Source of the DNA: an uncultured Desulfobacteraceae bacterium
Lineage (GTDB): Bacteria > Desulfobacterota > Desulfobacteria > Desulfobacterales > Desulfatirhabdiaceae
Length of the DNA stretch: 35,157 nt
Assembly (NCBI GenBank): GCA_903909505.1
Contig: CAIVVZ010000243.1
Span: forward strand, 1 to 35,157
Direction: 5' to 3'
Part shown: positions 9,346 through 16,530 of the stretch, piece after piece
Numbering within the stretch: position 1 is the stretch's first letter
How the letters are laid out: each line of letters opens with the position of its first letter
Made by a program: the position numbers and the translations under genes
Notes under the pieces: model-generated
Database searches by the model: none
Told to the model about the DNA's origin: nothing
The model's input: only the letters and a program-made list of their open reading frames with translations

Positions 9346-10627
9346 CCGCCAATGTAATTCCATTTTCAAACTTACAAAGGCCAGAATCCGATAGCAGGCT
9401 GCTTCTCCGGCCAGAATCTCCATGGGCCTGGTCCTTCTTCTGAATTCTTTATTGAGTCGTTCAATGACGTTGGTGGTCCGTAAGGAAATCCATTCTTCAT
9501 CAGGAAAGCTGAAAAAGGTTAAACAGGAATCAATGGACCTCTCCAAACAACTCGTTGCAGAAGGCAATGTCTCTTTCCATTTCTGCTGGAAGATATTAAC
9601 CATTTCCAGCGACTTCTTTTTGGAAGAGGCATAGAAAATGGAACGGATGTCGTCAGCCACTTCCTTCTTTTGCTTCTTCGGCACTTTGGCTATGATGTTG
9701 CGGGCCACATGCACCTGGCAGCGCTGTACCTTGGCTCTGGGAAATTCTTCTTTAAAAACAGCCTCCAGTCCCGGCAATCCATCCATAATGCCCAGAGTCA
9801 CCTTTTGGCTGTCCAACCCTCTTGATTTCAAATCTTTAAAGAATTCACGCCAGCTGCCTGCTCTTTCCTTATCACCAGCCTGCAGACTCAAAACCAGTTT
9901 GTACCCCTTCTCTGTAACGCCAATGGCAACCAGTACGGGAACTGTTTCAATGCTCTTTTTGATACGCATGTGGAAGTTTACACCATCCACAAAAATATAT
10001 TTGACCGCTTCTGCTGATAAATCCCGTTGTCTCCATTTCTCTACTGCTTCGGAAAGCTCCGCGTTGGCACTGCTGATCTCTGTATGGGACAGGTGCCGAC
10101 CGATTAACCTCTCAGATATCATGGATAGGCTGCGGGTGCTCACACCCGTCAAAAACAGCAGACTCACATCCCGACTGATTTCTTCTTCATATTGCTTGCT
10201 GCGGGGAATCACTCGGGTTTTGAAATCTCCCTTGCGATCTCGGGGAACTTTGACCTGGACCTCGCCAATCCCCTTTAAAGTGAAATCCCGATGATAAGAG
10301 CCATTACGATGATTCACTTCTGCCTGACCGATACTTCGTTTATAAACATCTCTTCCCAGAAAATGGGTGAGCTCCGTGTTCATCATCGCTGTCAGGTACT
10401 GGCCAACAGTCTCTCGAATGTCTGTACGAATCATCTCAAAAAGTTGCTCAGGCTGCTTCTGAATTTCCTTGAATATCTCGGTTATTTCCGATACTGTCAT
10501 CTCCAGTTTCATGGCGCTTTCTCCTTTCATGTTAGGTTTATGCGGATAAACCCTTCTAAAGGAAAAGCGCCTTTTTTTCTACCTTTTTTAGCCCCTTATG
10601 AATTTACACAAAATATCTTACACTACC
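9257..10627 (-). mobile_element. IS256-family insertion sequence
   Basis: The element is 1371 bp. Its ends are imperfect inverted repeats beginning GGTACTGTCAAC and GGTAGTGTAAGA and sharing TTGTGTAAA further in. It is bounded on both sides by the exact 8-bp direct repeat CGGAAGAG (9249-9256 and 10628-10635), the target-duplication length known for IS256. It carries one intact transposase gene and interrupts the dynamin-MIT_C gene in the opposite orientation. Confidence 0.95.
9286..10512 (-). CDS. IS256-family transposase (Mutator type)
   Basis: The 408-residue protein has the layout of IS256 transposases. There is an N-terminal DNA-binding region (MNTELTHFLGRDVYKRS), then the DDE catalytic residues in IFVDGVNFHMR and GIMDGLPGLEAVFKEEFP, the C-x2-H block QRCQVHVARNI, and the terminal acidic motif NVIERLNKEFRRRTRPME. 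The frame is complete, so the element is probably active. An ATG at 10530 lies upstream, but AAAGGAG is placed correctly for the ATG at 10512, so I use that one. Confidence 0.95.
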   Translation of the reverse strand: MKLEMTVSEITEIFKEIQKQPEQLFEMIRTDIRETVGQYLTAMMNTELTHFLGRDVYKRSIGQAEVNHRNGSYHRDFTLKGIGEVQVKVPRDRKGDFKTRVIPRSKQYEEEISRDVSLLFLTGVSTRSLSMISERLIGRHLSHTEISSANAELSEAVEKWRQRDLSAEAVKYIFVDGVNFHMRIKKSIETVPVLVAIGVTEKGYKLVLSLQAGDKERAGSWREFFKDLKSRGLDSQKVTLGIMDGLPGLEAVFKEEFPRAKVQRCQVHVARNIIAKVPKKQKKEVADDIRSIFYASSKKKSLEMVNIFQQKWKETLPSATSCLERSIDSCLTFFSFPDEEWISLRTTNVIERLNKEFRRRTRPMEILAGEAACYRILAFVSLKMELHWRSNPVGKVNKNLPFFKKIGQ

Positions 10628-10635
10628 CGGAAGAG

Positions 10636-10952
10636 TCAAAGAGATCAAGCTTGTCTCAGGAAAACAGATTGAAGAAGATACTGATGATGCCGACAGTCGG
10701 CTGGAAACCTTGAAACGTGATTTGAATGGCAGAAGTGTAAAATTCACTTGGCGAAGGGAATCTACACTTCACGACCGTGAGGTTCGATTTAATAACGGCT
10801 GGACAGTCAAGATCGGTCGCGGATTTGATATCTATAACAAGCCAGATAGCTGGGTTTCTGTTGAGGCCGCCGATTTTAGCCTCCGCCGGTGTAGACAGAC
10901 CAAAGTGGACATCTACAGAGCCCCGATAACGGAAATAACAAGGAGCATTTAG
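10636..10952 (+). pseudogene. Dynamin-like GTPase with MIT_C domain, 3' part
   Basis: This is the last 104 codons plus stop of the interrupted dynamin gene. It reads VKEIKLVSG, then STLHDREVRFNNGWTVKIGR, GFDIYNKP and FSLRRCRQTKVDIYRA. Human MITD1 has IHDREIRFNNGWMIKIGRG followed by DFDLRPCHETTVDIFH at the same place, so the assignment to the MIT_C (PLD-like, membrane-binding) domain is strong. The frame is intact right up to the target duplication, so the damage is only the insertion. An internal ATG at 10710 could in principle restart, but it would yield only a domain fragment. Confidence 0.9.
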
Positions 10953-11054
10953 ATCAAGAGTGTCAATCGGATTGCCAGAGGTATTTCTTTCCCAGCCCAA
11001 CTCCTCCCGGCGTGTGTTTCCGCCATTGCCACTATAAATGCAAAGGAGAAAATT

Positions 11055-11306
11055 ATGACACCACGCGAACAATCTGTTCACGCTGTTCAGCTACTTAAGC
11101 AGGCTGTCTTGGCATATTTATCGTCCCATCCTGACGGAGCAAATAACGCTGAAATTGCTGAGAACTTAAACCTCAGGTCCGATTTTGAGGGCAACCAAAA
11201 GGATTATTTGTCCTACTCCATTTTGGGCCTTCTGATTGGCGAGAGAAAGGTTCGTCACGAAAAGGTTGGCAGTAGACGACTGTATTTCGTAAATGAAGCG
11301 ACATAG
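11055..11306 (+). CDS. Small winged-helix-like protein
   Basis: The 83-residue protein looks like a single winged helix. A helix-rich start (AVQLLKQAVLAYLSSHP) is followed by a GANNAEIAENLNL helix-turn-helix segment at about residues 32-45. It ends in a beta-wing-like stretch, ERKVRHEKVGSRRLYFV. Such small proteins occur beside restriction and defence genes as regulators or DNA-binding subunits. An AAAGGAG ribosome binding site lies 8 bp before the ATG. It begins about 100 bp after the dynamin gene in the same direction and may be cotranscribed with it. The exact family is not recognised. Confidence 0.65.
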   Translation: MTPREQSVHAVQLLKQAVLAYLSSHPDGANNAEIAENLNLRSDFEGNQKDYLSYSILGLLIGERKVRHEKVGSRRLYFVNEAT

Positions 11307-11426
11307 CCCTTAATGCCTGCTCTCACGGGGCAACGTAAATGGAGTGTAAAAAGCTAAGCATTCACTCCCGGTCTGTATCGAGCCATTGCTGTGCGGATCA
11401 ATCTAATTTTGTTGGGAGGAAAAACC

Positions 11427-11948
11427 ATGGCGAAACCAGATTGGTTTATCTTGATTGCACAATGGGTAAAAACGGGGAGAGGAGACTTTGGCCCGACATT
11501 ACCTTTCATAGTTGGAGCAATTGCATTCAAAAATGGACAAACTTCTTTATCTGTCGAGTTTGTAAAAAACATCCTGGATGAAATTGTATACAATCCTGTT
11601 GAAGGATATTTTACAGAGGTCAGGTGGTGCCCAGATATTAATGCGCCTGTTTTTAACACAAGAGAGAATAATTGGCCCTACAAGTTAGCATCACCAGTAG
11701 AGATAGCCCGTCCTTCAGGGGAAGGGAAATCTATAGTATTCAGCAAGGATATGCAGTCAGGACTCCACTTTAACACTTCAAATTCAAAGACGCTTCTTGA
11801 GTGCTTAGTTCAACATGCGATCGTGCCTGTTTCCCAAGGCAAGTTTTCAAGATACCGTTCAAAAGATGGAACAGGGTTTGAGTTCAGAGAGTTCTCAAAG
11901 GCTGACATAGGATATATTCAAAAGGCGATTATGACTCCCAGCCAGTAA
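11427..11948 (+). CDS. Hypothetical protein (173 aa)
   Basis: I do not recognise this family. The protein begins AKPDWFILIAQWVKTGRGDF, has no clear membrane span or signal peptide, and is mixed alpha/beta with many aromatic residues. The GGGAGG sequence 6-11 bp upstream fixes the start at 11427 rather than the in-frame ATG at 11391. It lies 120 bp after the winged-helix gene in the same direction. A CAGCGG/CCGCTG hairpin around 11951-11978 follows but lacks a T-run. Confidence 0.6.
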   Translation: MAKPDWFILIAQWVKTGRGDFGPTLPFIVGAIAFKNGQTSLSVEFVKNILDEIVYNPVEGYFTEVRWCPDINAPVFNTRENNWPYKLASPVEIARPSGEGKSIVFSKDMQSGLHFNTSNSKTLLECLVQHAIVPVSQGKFSRYRSKDGTGFEFREFSKADIGYIQKAIMTPSQ

Positions 11949-12020
11949 ATCCAGCGGACCCAAAAATCGGGCCGCTGATTAAATCGTTAGCTATTAAAAA
12001 CAAAAAAATATAGGTGCATC

Positions 12021-12209
12021 ATGGAAAAGGAATATAATTTCACAGTATCTTTTTCGTACTATGAAGGTCCGCTGTTAAAGAAAGCATCTGTCGAAATAAA
12101 AGCAAAAAGTGAAGCTGAAGCATTAGAAAAAGCAAAAACCAAATATTCTGTTCATTCAGAAGGGAAAAACTACCAACCAATCGCAGGTGCTTCTATAATA
12201 AGAATATAA
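12021..12209 (+). CDS. Hypothetical small protein (62 aa)
   Basis: The 62-residue protein (KEYNFTVSFSYYEGP, then AKSEAEALEKAKTKY) alternates a beta strand pair with an amphipathic helix and ends IAGASIIRI. This is the pattern of a small ferredoxin-like or dsRBD-like beta-alpha-beta fold, but no family is recognised. An AGGTG lies 6-10 bp upstream of the ATG. A hairpin at 12272-12295 follows. Confidence 0.5.
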   Translation: MEKEYNFTVSFSYYEGPLLKKASVEIKAKSEAEALEKAKTKYSVHSEGKNYQPIAGASIIRI

Positions 12210-12271
12210 AAGTGTTACCGCTCATTAATAAAAGCATGAAACCTAAAATCTGCAATCGATTTTGCAAATTA

Positions 12272-12295
12272 TTTTGGTATCAAATGGTACCAAAA
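12272..12295. terminator. Hairpin after the 62-aa gene
   Basis: TTTTGGTATC pairs with GGTACCAAAA across a 4-nt AAAT loop (one T-G pair). It may be a weak terminator or an operator. There is no long T-run. Confidence 0.4.
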
Positions 12296-12360
12296 AGTTA
12301 TAGTTGATTGCTTATCATCAACATATTAGATGTAATGGGTCAATAAAAATTCAAAAAAAA

Positions 12361-12659
12361 TCAAGAAATCGAGGTAACACTTTCTGCTGTTGATTTTGGA
12401 TCCAGAAGGGATTCAATCACATTCCAGACCTGTTGCTGCTGATTTAAATTCAAATTCTTCAGTGAACCGATAGCATCAATGATTTGTTTCTTTAACGGGC
12501 CGATATACTTTCTTCCCTTCAACAGTTCCTGCAGCCGTTCCCGAACTCTTCCAATCGTCATATTTTTAATCGAACTGAGTTTTGTTGTAACAGCGGTTGC
12601 AGCCATTTTAACGATGCCAATAACTGTCGGCGGTTCTGGCTCTTGCTGTTTCTTTTCAA
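12361..12659 (-). pseudogene. DDE recombinase orfB, 3' part (cut off by IS630)
   Basis: An 81-codon frame with its own ATG at 12606 is visible, but its reading frame extends upstream without a stop to the IS630 edge (IEKKQQEPEPPTVIGIVK). Removing the IS630 and one TA joins it exactly in frame to the recombinase at 13777 (ETERYIEKKQQ). It is therefore the C-terminal 98 residues of that protein and not a separate gene. It is rich in charged and helical residues (RVRERLQELLKGRKYIGPLK), consistent with an interaction or regulatory tail. Confidence 0.8.
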
Positions 12660-12661
12660 TA

Positions 12662-13776
12662 TTAACCCGGCAATTTAATAGGCGACCTGTGCTGCATATG
12701 CAATTTTAGGATGCTTAAAATATTTGATTACCCGATTCGACATTTTCTGTAGCTTCCTTAAATGAGATATGGCTTTTTTCTTTAGCTGATCTCGTGTTCT
12801 TGCAGGAGTTCCAGAATGAACCCCAGCCTTTAGATCGCAATTGAGATATTCATCCGGATTGAGTTCAGGAGAATAGGATGGCAGAAAGAAAACTTCAATT
12901 TGTGACTTATGCTCTTCAATCCAATCCTCGACAATATAGCTGTGATGAACCTTAAGATTGTCGAGGATCAAGAATATTTTTTGTTCAGAGCTCTTGATTA
13001 GCCGTTCCATAAATTTAATCATGATAAAAGAATTCATTTTATCCGAATAAACCATAAAGCGGACTTTGCCTTGATTCGTTACCGTAGAGATCAAATTAAC
13101 CCGTTTGCATCTGGGATGAAGCCGGATTGCCGGTGTCTGCCCTTGCGGAGCATAGCTGCGACCATGGTAGCTGTCGTTGCACAGGCCGGTTTCATCGCCC
13201 CAGTGAATTTCGGCTTGTTCCTCTTTAGCTCTTTTGGCAATTACCGGGTACTGATCATTCAACCATTCTTTCACAGCCTTGGGGTTTTGCTTATAAGCAC
13301 GCCGCAATGGCTTTTGCGGAGTAAATCCCCAGCGCTTCAAGTATTCGCCAACGGTTCTAATCGGCATGTTTATAGACCAGAGTTGTTTGATCAGTTGCTG
13401 AACAGATATTCGGGTCCAAAGAGCGAAAGGCAGCTTCATTTGATCAGGGCATTTGTCTTGAATTGCCTTCCGCAGCCCTTTCTCCTGTTCTTGGCTCAAG
13501 GTTCGGCAGCTTCCGGACGGACGGCCTCTTTTTTTTATTTTTAATGCTTTTTTACCTTCGCCTCGATACAAGGTCCACCATTGGGAGCAAGTTGAACGGT
13601 GAACACCAGTTATCTCACTTATTTCGTTAAGAGTGCGACCTTGTTCTTTAAGGCGAATAACCTGATATCGAATTAGTTGTTGAGCATCTGTGCTCAGTTT
13701 GCGGGCATCTATTTTTTTCATGCCCTAATAATAGCAAACTCTTACTAATAAGTCGAGTATTTATTTGCCGGGTTAA
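12662..13776 (-). mobile_element. IS630-family insertion sequence nested in the 3-kb element
   Basis: The 1115-bp element has terminal inverted repeats that are perfect for 12 bp (TTAACCCGGCAA) and continue with most positions matching for about 14 more. TA dinucleotides flank both ends (12660-12661, 13777-13778), as expected for this family. It splits orfB of the host element. Confidence 0.88.
12675..13721 (-). CDS. IS630-family transposase
   Basis: The 348-residue single-ORF transposase has an N-terminal helix-turn-helix (RTLNEISEITGVHRSTCSQW), a second DNA-binding region with KRGRPSG, and a winged stretch ending FTPQKPLRRAYKQ. The DDE/Tc1-mariner-like catalytic core reads IHWGDETGLCND, LILDNLKVHHS and YSPELNPDEYLN. 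The frame is complete. The stop lies 13 bp inside the left inverted repeat, typical of compact IS630 elements. Confidence 0.93.
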   Translation of the reverse strand: MKKIDARKLSTDAQQLIRYQVIRLKEQGRTLNEISEITGVHRSTCSQWWTLYRGEGKKALKIKKRGRPSGSCRTLSQEQEKGLRKAIQDKCPDQMKLPFALWTRISVQQLIKQLWSINMPIRTVGEYLKRWGFTPQKPLRRAYKQNPKAVKEWLNDQYPVIAKRAKEEQAEIHWGDETGLCNDSYHGRSYAPQGQTPAIRLHPRCKRVNLISTVTNQGKVRFMVYSDKMNSFIMIKFMERLIKSSEQKIFLILDNLKVHHSYIVEDWIEEHKSQIEVFFLPSYSPELNPDEYLNCDLKAGVHSGTPARTRDQLKKKAISHLRKLQKMSNRVIKYFKHPKIAYAAQVAY

Positions 13777-15031
13777 TATAGCGTTCAGTTTCAAGCATGG
13801 CCTGCTGGTTATATCGTTTATTGCAATAGTCCTGATATCGTGCGTCATCGATTTGCTGTTGTACATTTCTCAGAATGCCGAAAAAATAGGGCAGTGTTTT
13901 TCGGTTGCCATCCCGGTTGACGGCTTTTAAAAAGGCTTTCTCTGCATCGGCAATGGCTGTTAGATCGTAATGGCAGATGCAGTCAAGAGCCCGTTTGAGC
14001 GCCAGCGGTTCCGGATTCAGGTTGTGATGGGCGATGATTGCGTTCATGCGGTCGATTTTGGGTTGATTGACATTGTCATGATTTCGCATGGCTTTATGAG
14101 CGGCTATTCTTTGGCGTTCCGTTTCTTCTTGTTTGTCCGATACCGGGCATTGCATATTCTGAACCGGTGTGACGGCCTGTTCGTGAAGGGGTTGTTTATT
14201 GCGCATCTGTATATAAACCTGAATGAGGGTTTCCAACACCCCTTTTGCCAGTGAGTCAGACGATGAGGCATCCAGACGAATTTCTCCCAGAATACGCTTC
14301 ATCTGGCTGAATGCACCTTCATCTGTTCCATTTCCTTTGGGATTGGAAGGCCCCACCGCAACTGATTCAATACCGTGTTCATCAAGATATTTGCTGACTT
14401 TTTCACTCATATTGGCGCTGCCATGATCGAAAATAACACCCAGCGGATTCCCCCATTTCAATTGATGCTGCTTAATGGCGCCAATGACGGCATTTGCCGT
14501 TTCACTGGCATCAATGCTAAAGCCTGTGTGACAGAACGTGCCCACATCAACCGCCAGCTCCACATTGAATTTCACGGCATGATCATTGATCCACACAACA
14601 AACTCGCTGCCATCAAGACTCAGCAGTCCGCCGGGAATCCGCTGTTTGAGACTTTGATAAAATCTGGGCCGTTTTTTTCGCGTTCGCGCCTTCCGGAGAT
14701 TGTTGGCGATCAGTATCTGTTCAACAGTTTTCCGGCTTAAATCCAGATTCAAATCCTGCCGAAGGGTTTTTACAAAGCTTTTCAGTCGCAACCGTTTCTT
14801 TGAGGCTTTGGCCGCTTCTACAACCTGGCGCACCACATCTATGCTGACCTTGGTCGATTTGCCGCGGTGATCCTCTGTGACATACGGCTTCATGCTCTGA
14901 TCAAAGCCCTGGTTCCAACCTGACAGCGTCCCTATCGGCAGAAACAGCAGCCAGGCAAGCTGTTGCAGAGAAATCCCTTCGTTTCTGAAAAAACTTATCG
15001 CTTTTTCTTTTTCCGGCTGCTCATAGTGCTT
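13777..15031 (-). pseudogene. DDE (rve-type) recombinase orfB, 5' part (interrupted by IS630)
   Basis: The frame contains an rve-like catalytic domain with SLDGSEFVVWIND, IFDHGSANMS and GTDEGAFSQMKR as the D, D and E sites. The first ATG is at 14893, but the frame is open to about 15031 and encodes a good helix-turn-helix before that ATG (RNEGISLQQLAW, PIGTLSGW). Translation probably enters by -1 frameshifting from orfA at the A8 run 15030-15037. Whole orfB would be about 517 residues, and the orfAB fusion about 625. IS630 has cut it at 13777. The last 12 codons now read from the IS630 end. Confidence 0.75.
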
Positions 15032-15354
15032 TTTTTTGAAGCCAAATAGGCATCTATTCCATGAATCTCCCAGGCCAGTTTACGCCCCCGGTTCTCCAGG
15101 CTGATCTGATCAAATTCTTTTTTCAGTCTGGCATACTCCGCCTGTACCTGGGCCAATTCATCCTCAATAGGCTTTCTGCGGTCAGAAATATTTTCCGCAT
15201 GCTTTTCAGCCCATTGATAACCGGTTTTCCGCGATATCCCCGCTGCCTGACAAATCTCGGATACGTCCGCATTCGGGGCAAGCCCCTTCTCCCTGAATAA
15301 TTGACGGGCTCGTATCATGATCGCCACTTCTTCTGCAGTCATTTCCACCGACAT
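14995..15354 (-). CDS. Transposase orfA, helix-turn-helix plus coiled coil
   Basis: The 119-residue protein has a helix-turn-helix (ADVSEICQAAGISRKTGYQW, about residues 29-48) and a heptad-rich helix (EDELAQVQAEYARLKKEFDQ, about 64-83), the layout of OrfA subunits in IS3-type elements. A textbook AGGAGGCG lies just before the ATG, inside the end of the upstream recombinase frame. Near its end the sequence reads TCA AAA AAA AGC. Slipping back one base there moves the ribosome into orfB, so both free OrfA and an OrfAB fusion are likely products. Confidence 0.8.
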   Translation of the reverse strand: MSVEMTAEEVAIMIRARQLFREKGLAPNADVSEICQAAGISRKTGYQWAEKHAENISDRRKPIEDELAQVQAEYARLKKEFDQISLENRGRKLAWEIHGIDAYLASKKSTMSSRKKKKR

Positions 15355-16390
15355 GTTCGCCTCCTGTGATCGCTACCGCTTGACCCAACAGGTAAAACGT
15401 CAGTATTCCCTTTGAATCGACAACCAGGTTGATAATGCTTCGTTCGATACCGATCGAGGCTTTGGTTATATCAATACCCCCTGCAATATCTCGCAATACC
15501 TGATCGGACTTTCCATGAAACCGATCCGCAGGCGTCAAAAACCCTCCCAATCCCTGATGAGTCCTATGATAGTTATAGTGATCGACCCATTGTTCTATCG
15601 CAGTTGATGCCTCTTGAACCGTCTGAAATTCTTTTCTTGTAATCAACTCAGACTTGATCCGGCGATTTAATGCCTCCACTTTTCCAAGCGTTTGCGGGTG
15701 ATGGGGCCGTGCATGTGTATGTTCGATCCGCTCCAGTTCAAGATACCGCTCAAATCGGTTGGCGCTTCTCCAAGAATAAAAAACAAACCCCCGGTCTGTC
15801 AATAATTCCTCAAGTTTTCCGAAACGCGACATGCCCCTTTGAACCACATCAATTACCACGTCAATGGAAGTCTCTTGCAATAAACTCCAACTCAAAATGA
15901 ACCGCGAAAAATCATCAATCAGCAAAATCAGATACACCTGAAGCTTATGAATGAAAAACTGCAAAATGTCCATCTGCCCAAGCTCCAAAGGACGGCTGGC
16001 TTCAAACCGGTTTGCCTTCTGGGCTGACTTTCTACTGGAGGCCTTGTACCCGTTAGCTTCCATAATTCGGCGTACTGTTCGAATGGATACTGTTTCAGCC
16101 TGTCTGCGTAACTGGTTTCGAATCTGGCCTGGGCCATACCCCGGGTTGGACCGCCGAGTATCCAGGACCAACTGTTCCTGCTTTTCACTGATCTCTTTGA
16201 TGCCCCTGCCTGCACGCTTTGTTTCGCGGGCTAAAAAAGCTTCCTTTCCAATTGCTTCTATCTCACGGCTCCAATCATAAACCGTTGTGTAATGAACCCC
16301 GGCTATCCGGGATGCCTCTTTAAAACCAATCTCTTTGGCATTCTCAACGATTGCAGCCTTCTGCTGCTGGTCAAACTGCTTCCCGCTCAT
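15206..16390 (-). CDS. IS481-like rve transposase (first recombinase of the element)
   Basis: The protein begins with a helix-turn-helix (SGKQFDQQQKAAIVENAKE, then ASRIAGVHYTTVYDW). Its rve core shows D, D and E in LGQMDILQFFIHKLQ, LLTDRGFVFYS and LGKVEALNRRIKSEL, with the usual IS481/IS3 sequence THARPHHPQT between the last two. AAAGGAG lies before the ATG at 16390, which I prefer to the in-frame ATG at 16438. The frame runs 149 bp into orfA. The last 50 residues look like an off-frame reading of orfA, so the functional protein may be nearer 345 residues. Frame intact. Confidence 0.85.
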   Translation of the reverse strand: MSGKQFDQQQKAAIVENAKEIGFKEASRIAGVHYTTVYDWSREIEAIGKEAFLARETKRAGRGIKEISEKQEQLVLDTRRSNPGYGPGQIRNQLRRQAETVSIRTVRRIMEANGYKASSRKSAQKANRFEASRPLELGQMDILQFFIHKLQVYLILLIDDFSRFILSWSLLQETSIDVVIDVVQRGMSRFGKLEELLTDRGFVFYSWRSANRFERYLELERIEHTHARPHHPQTLGKVEALNRRIKSELITRKEFQTVQEASTAIEQWVDHYNYHRTHQGLGGFLTPADRFHGKSDQVLRDIAGGIDITKASIGIERSIINLVVDSKGILTFYLLGQAVAITGGEHVGGNDCRRSGDHDTSPSIIQGEGACPECGRIRDLSGSGDIAENRLSMG

Positions 16391-16530
16391 AGCATTTTCT
16401 CCTTTCTTCTCTCTGGAGAAAATGTTACCTTTTTTCAAGCCAATTTTTATGAATTCTTACTATCACAAACAATTAGATCCGTTCGTCCACATATTATTCA
16501 CATAGCCCGGCGTGGTCAATTTTGCTTTTG

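Larger units (their letters stand above)
12331..16471 (-). mobile_element. Two-recombinase transposable element (about 3.0 kb without the nested IS630)
   Basis: The outer ends begin TGT on both sides (12331 on plus, 16471 on minus) and each carries an ATAAAAATT block a short way in. The element is flanked by the 6-bp direct repeat ATTAGA (12325-12330 and 16472-16477). It contains a minus-strand operon: an IS481-like rve recombinase, an HTH orfA, and a second DDE recombinase orfB that is split by IS630. Boundaries rest on the direct repeat and TGT/ACA ends, so they are probable, not proven. Confidence 0.6.

Noticed and set aside
13648..13866. 72-residue minus-strand ORF across the IS630 right end
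   Set aside because: It spans the junction between two elements in the wrong frame, so it is a chance reading.
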